A stretch of 64,000 bases of DNA from Gemmatimonadaceae bacterium (GTDB lineage: Bacteria > Gemmatimonadota > Gemmatimonadetes > Gemmatimonadales > Gemmatimonadaceae), in assembly GCA_025934775.1 (NCBI GenBank), contig JAICWO010000009.1, positions 62,001 through 126,000 on the forward strand, written 5' to 3'. Position numbers and translations under genes: made by a program. Below, in pieces: positions 43,202 through 51,595 of the stretch. Under the pieces are notes generated by a model that saw nothing but the letters and a program-made list of their open reading frames with translations, was not told where the DNA came from and did no database searches. The number at the start of each line of letters is the position of its first letter. Within the stretch, counting starts at the first letter, position 1.

Positions 43202-43275
43202 GTGCCGCCACGCCGTTCTCGCGGCGGCGATGACCAGCGCATTGCGCTGGCACCTCTCGAATATGCGAGATGGTA
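43168..43275 (-). ncRNA. Candidate structured small RNA on the minus strand, upstream of queF
   Basis: Read on the minus strand from about 43275: a hairpin (ACC-TCTCG/CGAGA-GGT arms, 43253-43275), then a 54-base block (43255-43202) whose ends GGTGCC and GGCACC pair and which contains two further hairpins (AGCGC/GCGCT and a CGCCG/CGGCG stem), then an excellent intrinsic terminator. No plausible reading frame fits the block. No minus-strand gene lies upstream within 2.2 kb, so the terminator must serve a transcript that begins between here and queF. I do not recognise the family. It could instead act on the plus strand as a queF leader. Confidence 0.45.
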
Positions 43276-43388
43276 CACGCACGCGCTAGGCCAGTTCCGC
43301 GGGCTCATGTGTGCTGCGACTGGATGGCTCCCAGTGGCTGGTCGAGGCCGCGATTGATCGTGGCAAGAGCATCGTGCATTCTTGTCCG

Positions 43389-43787
43389 ATGCCAAAGCCA
43401 GAACTTCTCGAGACGTTTCCAAATCCGTACGCGGGCCGTGACTACGAGATCGCCATGGAATGCCCGGAGTTCACGTCGCTCTGTCCCCTAGGCGGCATCG
43501 AGAGTGACGCGAACGAGCTTGCCGCGCTGAAGGGCGGCGCGCCTGACTTCGGAACCATCTACATCACCTACGTTCCGGGTGACGTGTGCCTCGAGCTCAA
43601 GAGCCTCAAGCTGTATCTCTGGAGCTTTCGCGACGACGGCATCTTCTACGAGCGAGCCGTGAATCGGATTCTCGACGACCTGTCGGGCGCCGCGAAGCCC
43701 AAATGGATGGAGATTGTCGGTGACTTCAACATTCGCGGAGGGATCAAGTCGGTGATACGAGCGAGAGTGGGGGTGAAGAATGGGTGA
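43389..43787 (+). CDS. queF: NADPH-dependent 7-cyano-7-deazaguanine (preQ0) reductase with loop insertion
   Basis: 132 residues from ATG 43389. The family body CPEFTSLCP (catalytic Cys32), PDFGTIYITYVPG (Asp53) and the NADPH motif ELKSLKLYLWSFRDDG are present, ending in the conserved GDFNIRGGI. It reduces preQ0 to preQ1 in queuosine synthesis. In ordinary unimodular QueF, Cys and Asp are seven residues apart (CPxTGQPD). Here they are 21 apart, separated by LGGIESDANELAALKGGAP, an insertion of 14 residues. No preQ1 riboswitch consensus is seen upstream. Overlaps the peptidase gene by 8 bases. Confidence 0.92.
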   Translation: MPKPELLETFPNPYAGRDYEIAMECPEFTSLCPLGGIESDANELAALKGGAPDFGTIYITYVPGDVCLELKSLKLYLWSFRDDGIFYERAVNRILDDLSGAAKPKWMEIVGDFNIRGGIKSVIRARVGVKNG

Positions 43788-45459
43788 GCGCACGCGTGAG
43801 GCTGCGCGACGGAGCATCGTTGCACCGGTCGCGACCGCTTCGAGTGGTGAGTTGCGGGTGGTGCGTTGCGAGTTGCGCTCGAAGCGCGACAGCAGACTTC
43901 TTGCTGCGCTCGGGATGACGCTGTGCATCGGCGCCTGCAGCACGGCGTCTTCCTCCAGCCGCCCCACTCCGTCGGCGGCATCGATCGCTCCCGCCCTCGA
44001 CGCCATCACGCAACCCGACCTTCGGCGCGACATGTTCGCCATGGCCAGTGATGCGATGCGCGGGCGCGAAGCCGGTACGCTCGACGAGATGCGGGCCACC
44101 GCCTGGGTTGCGGAGCAGGCGCAGAAGATCGGCCTCGAGCCGGCGGGCGACGACGGCACGTTCTTTCAGTGGTGGCCGATGGACCGCACACGGTTGAGCG
44201 CCGCGAGCAAGCTGTCGATCGGCGGACATGCGCTCCGCGTCTGGAAGGACGCGGTCGTGATCAGCGCCGGCGACGAAAGCATCGATCTGCCGATCGTGTT
44301 CGTTCGCGACAGCGCGGAGCTCGCGCGCGCGGACGTGCGCGGCAAGGCGGTCGCGATGGAGATCAACGCGATCCCGACACAGCCGCAGGACCGCTTCACG
44401 ATCCGCGGCAATTTTCAGTCGACAACGTCGCAGTACGTTCGTCAGCGTTCTCTCATGCTTGCGCGCGCCGGTGCCGCGGCCGCGATCCTCGTGTCGGATG
44501 CATCGCCGTCGCTCGATACCGCGTTCGAGGCGACGGCGATCGTCTCGTCGCGCGGGCGATACGCGATCGACTCCGCCGGCGCACCGGCCGGCTCGTACGC
44601 TCGCCCCGCCGGCGGTCGTGGAGGCGCGGGCGGTCGCGGCGGCCCGAACCTCGGCAATGTGCCCGCGTTCTGGGTTCGCCACGACATGCTCGACGCGGTC
44701 CGCGCGCCCGGCGCGCGACTCACGGCGCTCACGTTCGACGAGAATTTCACCTATCCATCGGGCAACGTGATCGGCCTCGTGCGCGGCACGGACCCCAAGC
44801 TCGCGAACGAGTACGTCGTCTACAGCGGGCATCAGGATCACGACGGCGTGCGCTATCCCGTGAAGGGCGATTCCATCTGGAATGGCGCCGACGACAACGC
44901 TTCGGTGAGCGTGGCGATGCTCGCGATCGCCCGGGCGTACGTGAAGCACCCGGCGGCTCGCCCGGTGCTCTTCATCTGGCACGGCGCCGAGGAGCGCGGC
45001 TTGCTCGGCTCCCGCTGGTACGTGAATCACCCGACCGTGCCCCATTCGCAAATCATCGCGGTGCTGAATGGCGACATGATTGGCCGGAACGATCCCGACA
45101 GCGCCGCGATCCTCGGCGTGCAGCCGCCGCACAAGAACTCCAACGCGCTCGCGGCGGCGGCGCTACGCGCGAACGCCGAGCTCACGCACTTCAAGCTCGA
45201 TACGATCTGGGATCGCCCAACGCATCCGGAGGGATGGTACTTCCGGAGCGATCACCTGCCCTATGCGCGCGCCGGGATCCCGGCCGTGATGTTTAGTACT
45301 CTGTTACATCCGGATTATCATACGCCGCGCGACGAGCCGCAGCGAATCGAAATCCCGAAGCTGCAGAAGATGGCGGATTGGATGTACGCGACCGGTTGGA
45401 TCGTCGCGAACGCGCCGCAGCGGCCGGATGTCGTGCCGGGGTTCAAGCTCGAGCGCTGA
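43780..45459 (+). CDS. M28 family aminopeptidase, lipoprotein
   Basis: 559 residues. The two-zinc site is complete: SGHQDHDG (His), NGADDNASVS (bridging Asp), WHGAEERGLLGS (catalytic and ligand Glu), NGDMIGR (Asp) and LHPDYHTPRDE (His). A protease-associated insert lies before it. The hydrophobic leader LLAALGMTLCIGAC ends in a lipobox, so it is exported and lipidated. About 38 residues before the leader look like non-signal sequence, so the true start may be an internal codon; part of this region belongs to a dispersed repeat. Expected to release amino acids from peptides outside the inner membrane. Confidence 0.9.
   Translation: MGERTREAARRSIVAPVATASSGELRVVRCELRSKRDSRLLAALGMTLCIGACSTASSSSRPTPSAASIAPALDAITQPDLRRDMFAMASDAMRGREAGTLDEMRATAWVAEQAQKIGLEPAGDDGTFFQWWPMDRTRLSAASKLSIGGHALRVWKDAVVISAGDESIDLPIVFVRDSAELARADVRGKAVAMEINAIPTQPQDRFTIRGNFQSTTSQYVRQRSLMLARAGAAAAILVSDASPSLDTAFEATAIVSSRGRYAIDSAGAPAGSYARPAGGRGGAGGRGGPNLGNVPAFWVRHDMLDAVRAPGARLTALTFDENFTYPSGNVIGLVRGTDPKLANEYVVYSGHQDHDGVRYPVKGDSIWNGADDNASVSVAMLAIARAYVKHPAARPVLFIWHGAEERGLLGSRWYVNHPTVPHSQIIAVLNGDMIGRNDPDSAAILGVQPPHKNSNALAAAALRANAELTHFKLDTIWDRPTHPEGWYFRSDHLPYARAGIPAVMFSTLLHPDYHTPRDEPQRIEIPKLQKMADWMYATGWIVANAPQRPDVVPGFKLER
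43891..43919 (+). repeat. Dispersed repeat, right-end copy inside the M28 peptidase leader
   Basis: AGCAGACTTCTTGCTGCGCT followed by CGGGATGAC matches the right end of the elements at 34869-34944 and 58504-58547. It is read in frame as ...LLAALGMT, giving half of the lipoprotein signal of the peptidase. Confidence 0.6.
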
Positions 45460-45486
45460 GCGAGCCCCTCGGCCGAGCGCACCGGA

Positions 45487-45526
45487 AACAAAGCGGGCCC
45501 GGAGAGATCTCCGGGCCCGCTTTGTT
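45487..45526. terminator. Bidirectional terminator between the M28 and TonB-receptor genes
   Basis: A perfect 19-bp inverted repeat (AACAAAGCGGGCCCGGAGA and complement) with a 2-base loop, flanked by AAA/TTT on either side, so it can end transcripts from both convergent genes. It lies 28 bases after the peptidase stop and 22 bases after the receptor stop. Confidence 0.85.
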
Positions 45527-45547
45527 GTGTGGCGTACCGCGATCGAA

Positions 45548-48500
45548 CTAGAACGAGTAGCGGAACGACAGCTGCATCGAGTAGTTCGAGAAGACGTTGT
45601 TGTACGTGAACGGGTTGAAGGCCGGATCGAAGGTCACCTTCGGCACACCGTTCGTGAGATTGGCGCTGCCCGACGCGCCACCTGGGAGCGACAAGCCGCT
45701 GCCCGAGTAGAGCGTCACCGGGTTGAAGTTGCCGCTGCTGATCTGACGGCCCCAGTTCTTGTTGAGCAGGTTGCCGAAGTTGAAGACGTCGAGTCGCAGG
45801 CTGACGTTCTGGCCGCGAATCGTCGTGATCGGCTGCTCCGCGGAGACGTCGAACTCGTTCGTCCACGGCGAGTCGCAGCTATCGCGCTTCATGATGTGGC
45901 CGCGCTGGCTGTTCAGGCACTCGTTCGAGCTGATGAACTTGTCGAACGCCGCGGCCTGCTGCGCCGGCGTCGCGGTCACCGCACCGGACGTGATGAACAC
46001 CGGCGACTTCGGATCGTTCGGACCCGTCGGAATGTAGATCGGGTCGTTGAGCGACTGATTGTCGCCGTTCAGATCGGTGGCGGAGACGTACGCGAAGTGA
46101 ACACCGCTCTGGCCCTGGTAGATCACCGACAGCGACGTCTTGGTCGGAAGCGTGTAGCTCACGTCGCCGACAATGCGGTTCGGCGTCTCGAACGACGAGT
46201 GCGCGAGCGGCGTCTCGAGCTGGCTGCCCGAGTACACGCGGCCGAAGCGATACTGCGAGCCCGCGGTGCTCGAGGTGAGGTCCTGGATCGAGTACGCCTG
46301 GGTGTAGGTGTACGCGATCGAGCCGCCGAGGTTCGTCGTGAAGCGCTTCTGGAGCTGCCCCGTGAGACTGTACGAGTAGTCCTGCGACTTGTTGATGACT
46401 TTGTAAACCGTGTTACGGCCGGGGACCTTGAGGCTCGGGCTGAACGTGCTGGTGCCGTAGAGCGACCGGCCGTCGATTCCCGTGCCGATGGGGTTGTCCT
46501 GCAGCGCGAGATTGTAATAGAAGAGAGAGTTCATCGCTTTCGTGTACATCCCCTCGAACGTCGCGACGTAGCCATGGCCCAGGTCGCGGTCGTACGCGAG
46601 GTTGCCGCGGATTTCCTGCGGGAACTTGAGATCGTTGCTCGCGTAATCGACTTCCGAACCCGCGGCGGCCGTGACGCTCGTGCGGCACGCGCGCGGTGCA
46701 CTTGCCACAGCCGCTGACGTGAAGGCCGGCGCCGCGGCCGGATTGCTGCAATTCAAGTTCGCGAAACCGGAGACGCCGCCTGAATTCTGGAACGAGTTCG
46801 ACATCCAGACGTACGCCGGAGCGCTCTGGAACACGCCGACGCCGCCGCGCACCTGATTGCGGTTGTCACCCGTCGCGTTCCAGTTGAACCCGAAGCGCGG
46901 CGAGATCTGCTTGTTGCCGCTCGGGATTTGAGAGGTGTTGATGCCGAACTGCTGTTCGACCGTTTTGTTCTCAGGCGGCTTCGTGAAGAAGACCGGATCA
47001 TCGAGACGGATGCCGAAGGTCATGTTGAGGTTCGGCGTGGCGGCCCACTCGTCCTCCGCGTACGCGGCGAACTGGCCGGCGCGGAAGCGCACGGCGCCGT
47101 CGCAGCCCGAGCCGCCGATCGTCCCATCCGGACACACCGGAACGCCGACCTGATAGGAGCGCGGCGTACCCGCGACGAGAGAGTCCATCGAGCCAAACGT
47201 CCACAAGCCGACAAGGTTCTGGCCGAAGAGATTGCGGACCTTGTACCACTGCGCCTGGCCGCCGACGGTGAAGCGGTTCGACGAGCCGATCGGCAGCGAG
47301 TAGTTGTCGGTCAGCTCCGTGATGTCCTGATCGAGCTGGTTCGCCTGCGAGGAGTTCTCTGTGCCGGCCTCGAACTGCGCGGTACCGTTCACGAAGACCG
47401 AAACGGCCGGCTGGAGCGTGCCGGGCGTGGCGCGGCTGTCGCGAATCCGCGTGTACGCCGCGATCAACTCGTTGTACGAACCGTTCGTAAAGTTGGTGCG
47501 GAGCTGCGCGACCGGCGCGTTCTTCTGCGAGTTGAACTGATAGAGCCAGCTCGTGAGCGGGAAGGCCGGTGTGGCGCTGCCGGCTGCGCCGCGCGAGAAC
47601 ACGTCCTGCGTCGCGTGTGCGTAGTTGTCGCGCAGCACGAGCGTCGAGTTGAACGGAAGCACGAAGTCGAGACGCGCGAACACGTTCGTCAACGGATTGT
47701 TGACGGGAACGCGATTGCCGCCGCCGATGTCTGTCATGCCGCGCGAGGTCAGCGCGCTGGTGAACTGATCGAGGACGGACTGCGTCACCTTGACGTTCGC
47801 GTCGCCGACGGCGATTCCCGACGCCGGCCGCGCCTGGCTTTGCCACTCGGGGTTGATGAAGAAGAAGACCTTGTTCGGAACGATCGCGCCGCCGACCGAG
47901 GCGCCGTACTGGAGCTGCTTGAACGCCGTGAGGTACGGCTGGTCGCGCTCCATGGAGCGATTGCGCCAGTAGGTGTACGCCGAGCCGTGCATGTCGTTCG
48001 TGCCGCTCTTGGTGACGGCGTTCATCGAAATACCGGCGAAGTTGCCGACGCGCACATCGTACGGCGCGAGGCTCACCTGATACTCCTTCACTGACTCGAT
48101 GCCGATCGACTTGCCGCCGGCCTGGCCGCCAGGCTGGCCGGTCGAACCGAGACCGAACAGGTCCTTCTCGGTCGCGCCGTCGATTTCAATGTTGTTATAC
48201 CGATTGTTGACACCGCCGCCCGACAGTCCCGGGCCGCTCGTCGACACCTGCGGCGTGAGCACCACGAAGTCGGTGAAGTTGCGGTTGAGCGTCGGGAGCT
48301 TGGCGAGGAGCGTGTCGGTGATCGTCGTCTGCGTGCCGCGCTGTGTGGGAGAGATGATCGCCTCCTGCGCTGCCGCGGTCACGTTCACCGCGGAGAGCTG
48401 CGTCGCCTGCTCGGCGAGCGTGAAGTTCACCGGCGTGGTCTGGCCGAGCGTGACGCGCACCGGCTGCTGCGTTTGCGGGGCGTAGCCGATGCGGCGGATG

Positions 48501-48754
48501 GAGACGCGGTACTGATCGCCGACCTCGAGGCCCTGAACGAGATAGCTGCCGTCGGCGCGGGTGGTGCCGCCGAGGGTGTGGCCCGTCTCGCCGTTCACGA
48601 CTTGCACCTGCACGTCGCCGATGCCCTGGCCCGTGCTGCCGACGACGCGGCCGCCGATGCTACCGGTGGTCGTCTGCGCGGCGACGCGCAGACTCGTGAG
48701 CGCGAGCGCTGCCATGGCGACGGCGCCGCACAATGTCAAACGTGGAATCTTCAT
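45548..48754 (-). CDS. TonB-dependent outer-membrane receptor with carboxypeptidase-regulatory-like domain (Oar-like)
   Basis: 1068 residues from ATG 48754. A signal peptide (LCGAVAMAALALTSLRVAAQ) is followed by a CarboxypepD_reg domain (GSIGGRVVGSTGQGIGDVQV; RADGSYLVQGL), then a plug domain (VNNRYNNIEIDGA, VGNFAGISMNAVTKSGTN) and a large beta-barrel ending in YSMQLSFRYSF with the C-terminal Phe needed for outer-membrane assembly. This is the Oar-like type abundant in Acidobacteria and Gemmatimonadota; substrates are usually oligopeptides or glycans but unknown here. An upstream ATG 15 codons earlier lacks signal-peptide logic. The antisense frames are shadows. Confidence 0.94.
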   Translation of the reverse strand: MKIPRLTLCGAVAMAALALTSLRVAAQTTTGSIGGRVVGSTGQGIGDVQVQVVNGETGHTLGGTTRADGSYLVQGLEVGDQYRVSIRRIGYAPQTQQPVRVTLGQTTPVNFTLAEQATQLSAVNVTAAAQEAIISPTQRGTQTTITDTLLAKLPTLNRNFTDFVVLTPQVSTSGPGLSGGGVNNRYNNIEIDGATEKDLFGLGSTGQPGGQAGGKSIGIESVKEYQVSLAPYDVRVGNFAGISMNAVTKSGTNDMHGSAYTYWRNRSMERDQPYLTAFKQLQYGASVGGAIVPNKVFFFINPEWQSQARPASGIAVGDANVKVTQSVLDQFTSALTSRGMTDIGGGNRVPVNNPLTNVFARLDFVLPFNSTLVLRDNYAHATQDVFSRGAAGSATPAFPLTSWLYQFNSQKNAPVAQLRTNFTNGSYNELIAAYTRIRDSRATPGTLQPAVSVFVNGTAQFEAGTENSSQANQLDQDITELTDNYSLPIGSSNRFTVGGQAQWYKVRNLFGQNLVGLWTFGSMDSLVAGTPRSYQVGVPVCPDGTIGGSGCDGAVRFRAGQFAAYAEDEWAATPNLNMTFGIRLDDPVFFTKPPENKTVEQQFGINTSQIPSGNKQISPRFGFNWNATGDNRNQVRGGVGVFQSAPAYVWMSNSFQNSGGVSGFANLNCSNPAAAPAFTSAAVASAPRACRTSVTAAAGSEVDYASNDLKFPQEIRGNLAYDRDLGHGYVATFEGMYTKAMNSLFYYNLALQDNPIGTGIDGRSLYGTSTFSPSLKVPGRNTVYKVINKSQDYSYSLTGQLQKRFTTNLGGSIAYTYTQAYSIQDLTSSTAGSQYRFGRVYSGSQLETPLAHSSFETPNRIVGDVSYTLPTKTSLSVIYQGQSGVHFAYVSATDLNGDNQSLNDPIYIPTGPNDPKSPVFITSGAVTATPAQQAAAFDKFISSNECLNSQRGHIMKRDSCDSPWTNEFDVSAEQPITTIRGQNVSLRLDVFNFGNLLNKNWGRQISSGNFNPVTLYSGSGLSLPGGASGSANLTNGVPKVTFDPAFNPFTYNNVFSNYSMQLSFRYSF

Positions 48755-49140
48755 ACGGTGGGATTTCCCTCTCGAGAGTGTGATGCCGAGGCCCGGCACC
48801 GCCCATGATCCACGCGCGTTGGGAGTGGAGCGCGTGGTCGTCCTGATGAAACTGCGAGTGGACTTCGACTAAGACCGCACGGTGTGGCGACGCAAATCTG
48901 AGCTCGAGCGTCAGGTGCGGCCGAACACCGAAAAACAGGTCGGATGAGCGCGCGTAATGTACGTAAAACGCGCGCGAATCGCGAGATTTTTCTGGTGCGC
49001 GCCAGAGCGGAAATTCGGTATTCGTGTATCCAACATCCGAAGGAACGCTACTCGTCACGCGAGGCGTGTTGCGCGGATGTATCGATTGTGAAAAGGAACG
49101 GGTGCGTTTGCGTGGCGCGAGCGCGCTTGCGAACGTGATG
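48755..49140. other. Non-coding region between the TonB receptor and tRNA-Phe
   Basis: No gene-like frame. It must contain the receptor promoter on the minus strand, but I see no clear -35/-10 pair. It includes an inverted repeat GCGCGCGT (48948-48955) and ACGCGCGC (48968-48975) with a 12-base spacer, about 200 bases upstream of the receptor start, which could be an operator. A weak GAGGG lies about 12 bases before the receptor ATG. Confidence 0.4.
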
Positions 49141-49144
49141 CCGA

Positions 49145-49173
49145 TTGACAGTCGCTGAGTAACTCGAATAAAT
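49145..49173 (+). promoter_or_regulatory. Promoter of tRNA-Phe
   Basis: TTGACA (49145-49150), 17 bases, ATAAAT (49168-49173). The start would be near 49180, about six bases before the mature tRNA. Confidence 0.6.
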
Positions 49174-49185
49174 TGAAAGACTTGA

Positions 49186-49258
<73 letters not shown>

Positions 49259-49372
49259 TTTCCATCGATCTCGAATCGTTTCGCGCGCACCCGCGCGCGG
49301 GGCCGCCAGCGCTTGGGCGGCTCTTTTCATATTGCCTCCCTTGAGCGCGCGCTCGTAGGTTGACGCATCAGC

Positions 49373-51301
49373 ATGAGTGATCCGTCAATCGAGGCCAGGT
49401 TAGCCAAGCTCGAGCGCCAGATTGCTGCGCTCTCGGACGAACTGACGCTCCTTCGCGCGGAGCTTCGCGGCGCGGAGCCGCCGACCAGCTCCGCCGCGCC
49501 AGTGCTCCGCGAAGAGCCTGCGCGATCCGCCGCCACCGCACGCGCAGCGCTCACCGGGCAAGATGTCGAGCGGCTTCTCGGCCGGTACGGCATGCTCATT
49601 CTCGCCGTGCTCGCGGCGGTCGCCGCGGTCGGCACGTTCCTGAGCTGGGCGATCAGCCATGGCTACATCGTGCTCGGGCCGGCGGCGCGCATCGCGGTCG
49701 GGCTGATCGCCGCCGCGGGAATCGCCGCGTGGGGACTGCACCTTCGTCCTCGTGAGCGCTCGTTCGGGTCGAGCATGCTCGGGCTCGCACTGGTGATGGT
49801 GCTCGTGTGCGCGTACGCCGCTGGCGCCGCGTTCCAACTCGTACCGGCCTGGGTCGCGTTCGCCGCGTCGGCCGCACTCTCGTGGGCGCTCGCGATCTTC
49901 GCGCATCGCGAGAACGACGAGCCCCTCTGGTGTGTCGGGTTCGGCGGCGCCGCGGCTGCGCCGTTCGTCACGAGCGACGAGAGCGGCGGCGTCTATCTGC
50001 TCGCGGCGTATGCGACCACGCTGCTGCTCGCATCATGCTACGCGGTGCGCGGACGAAGCTGGGTGATCGCCTGGCGCGTGTTCTATGCCGCTTCGGCGAT
50101 CCTCGTCCTCACCGGCGCATTCGATGCACGCGCGGGCAGTACGCCGGCGTTCATTGCGGCGTATGCGGTGCCCTTCATCGTCGCCGCGGCGGGAGTGCTC
50201 CCGAGCGCGCCGGCGTCACATTCGCGCGGCGCGCTTCGGTGGATGGCTGTCATCGCGCTCATCGCGAGCGCGATGAATGGCTTCGCGCAGCCCGCGGCGG
50301 TTTGGGAACGCTGGTCGCTCCTCCTCGCGATGCTGGCGGGATTCGGCGCGTGGATGCTGCTCATCGACATCGCGGCCACGACGCCGCAGAGCAGCATCTT
50401 CGCCGAACACGCCGGCTCTGCTCCAATCCTCGATTGGTTCGACGCGGCGCTGCTGCCCGTGTTCTTCGCGCTGCGCGCGCTCGGCGCAGCGACGATACTC
50501 GCGCACGTCGCGCCGCTCACGGCCGCGTTTGCGGTCGTGCTCGCGCTGTTCGCGTCACGGCGGCCCGTGAGCTCGGCGCGCGATGCATCCGCGTTTGCCG
50601 CGGTCCTGTTCGCGATCGGCACGATCGGTGAGCTTCACCTCGAAAGCCCCTTGGCGCGCATCTCGGCGGCGATCGTCGTCGCGCTCGCGACCTTCGCCAT
50701 GCATCGCGCGAAGCCGTCGCTCAGTTGGCTCGCGATGGGCGTCGGAATCACGATCATCGCGGCGCTCGCGTGCGTCGACGCATTGCTCCAGCGTCCCGCT
50801 TACGTGTTCACGCCATTCGCGACGAACGCCTCGGCCGCGGCGCTCGTCATGACTCTCGGCCTCGTGGCGGTTCGGCGCTTCTGGCGCGAGCTGCGCGTCG
50901 CGACCCGCACGGCGATGGGCACGCGCGACGAGTGGAGATATGCGGGCTTCGCGCGAGGACTCGTGGTCGCCGTCACGCGCGCGCCCTGGGTCTGGGTGTT
51001 CGTGTGGGCGCTGATCGAGCTGGCGATGGCGTTCAGCCCGAGCACGTCCACGCTTCTCCTCGTAGCGTATTTCGCGGCGACGGCCGTGACGTGCGTCGCC
51101 GCCGGGCGCGTGCGCCGAAAGCCGCGCACGCGCCAAGCCGGGCTCGCGCTCGGCGTCACGGCCGCGGTGACGGCGGTCTACGGCGCCAGCACGTACTTCG
51201 ACTTCGGCGCACGCATCGTCGCGTACCTGGTCACGAGCGCGTTTCTGCTCGGGATCGCGTACTGGTATCGGCGACCCGGGAGCGAAGTGGTTACATCATA
51301 G
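49373..51301 (+). CDS. DUF2339 family polytopic membrane protein
   Basis: 642 residues. A short coiled coil opens the protein (ARLAKLERQIAALSDELTLL), followed by roughly fifteen or more hydrophobic segments. The first (ERLLGRYGMLILAVLAAVAA) carries the family start xxxGxxxxxWxG-like pattern of DUF2339. Function is unknown; the family is linked to envelope processes. It begins 114 bases after tRNA-Phe. It has no partners in an operon. Confidence 0.8.
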   Translation: MSDPSIEARLAKLERQIAALSDELTLLRAELRGAEPPTSSAAPVLREEPARSAATARAALTGQDVERLLGRYGMLILAVLAAVAAVGTFLSWAISHGYIVLGPAARIAVGLIAAAGIAAWGLHLRPRERSFGSSMLGLALVMVLVCAYAAGAAFQLVPAWVAFAASAALSWALAIFAHRENDEPLWCVGFGGAAAAPFVTSDESGGVYLLAAYATTLLLASCYAVRGRSWVIAWRVFYAASAILVLTGAFDARAGSTPAFIAAYAVPFIVAAAGVLPSAPASHSRGALRWMAVIALIASAMNGFAQPAAVWERWSLLLAMLAGFGAWMLLIDIAATTPQSSIFAEHAGSAPILDWFDAALLPVFFALRALGAATILAHVAPLTAAFAVVLALFASRRPVSSARDASAFAAVLFAIGTIGELHLESPLARISAAIVVALATFAMHRAKPSLSWLAMGVGITIIAALACVDALLQRPAYVFTPFATNASAAALVMTLGLVAVRRFWRELRVATRTAMGTRDEWRYAGFARGLVVAVTRAPWVWVFVWALIELAMAFSPSTSTLLLVAYFAATAVTCVAAGRVRRKPRTRQAGLALGVTAAVTAVYGASTYFDFGARIVAYLVTSAFLLGIAYWYRRPGSEVVTS

Positions 51302-51339
51302 AACGATCATTACTCTTCGCTCATGATCGGCCGAGCAGG

Positions 51340-51501
51340 TCAGTACCGCCCGCCGCCGAAGATCGCCCACAACAGGATCAGCACCAGGATCAAGGTGAGC
51401 AGATCGCCGCCGTAGCCCCAGCCCCACCGCCGCCGGCCGTAGCCGTAGTAGCCTGGGGTCCAGAGCACGAGCAGGATGATGATGATGATGATGAGTAGCA
51501 T
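51340..51501 (-). CDS. Small DUF3309-like membrane protein
   Basis: 53 residues, MLLIIIIII at the start encoded by a run of ATC codons, then a Tyr/Gly/Trp-rich turn (TPGYYGYGRRRWGWGYGG) and a second hydrophobic segment (LLTLILVLILLWAIF), ending GGGRY. This hairpin layout resembles DUF3309 proteins. Function is unknown. It sits alone between the convergent DUF2339 gene and the ADOP permease gene on the same strand. Confidence 0.75.
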   Translation of the reverse strand: MLLIIIIIILLVLWTPGYYGYGRRRWGWGYGGDLLTLILVLILLWAIFGGGRY

Positions 51502-51595
51502 GGGCGCCTCCGGTTGCGTCCGCCGAGTGATTGGGCGGGCACATGCGCAACCATCGGGCCCAGTGGTCGAACCGGGCCCGACTCTCGATGCCGGC

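Noticed and set aside
43089-43289. Plus-strand frame ending MRDGTRTR, similar to artefact proteins that overlap tRNAs
   Set aside because: No cloverleaf or T-loop consensus could be built on either strand here, so no tRNA is called; the region is better explained as the structured RNA and hairpins.
43260-43388. preQ1 riboswitch upstream of queF
   Set aside because: I looked for the class I core (short hairpin with A-rich tail) and did not find it on the plus strand.
45428-46717. A 429-codon plus-strand frame over the TonB receptor gene
   Set aside because: Antisense to a well-supported receptor with no ribosome site or motif.
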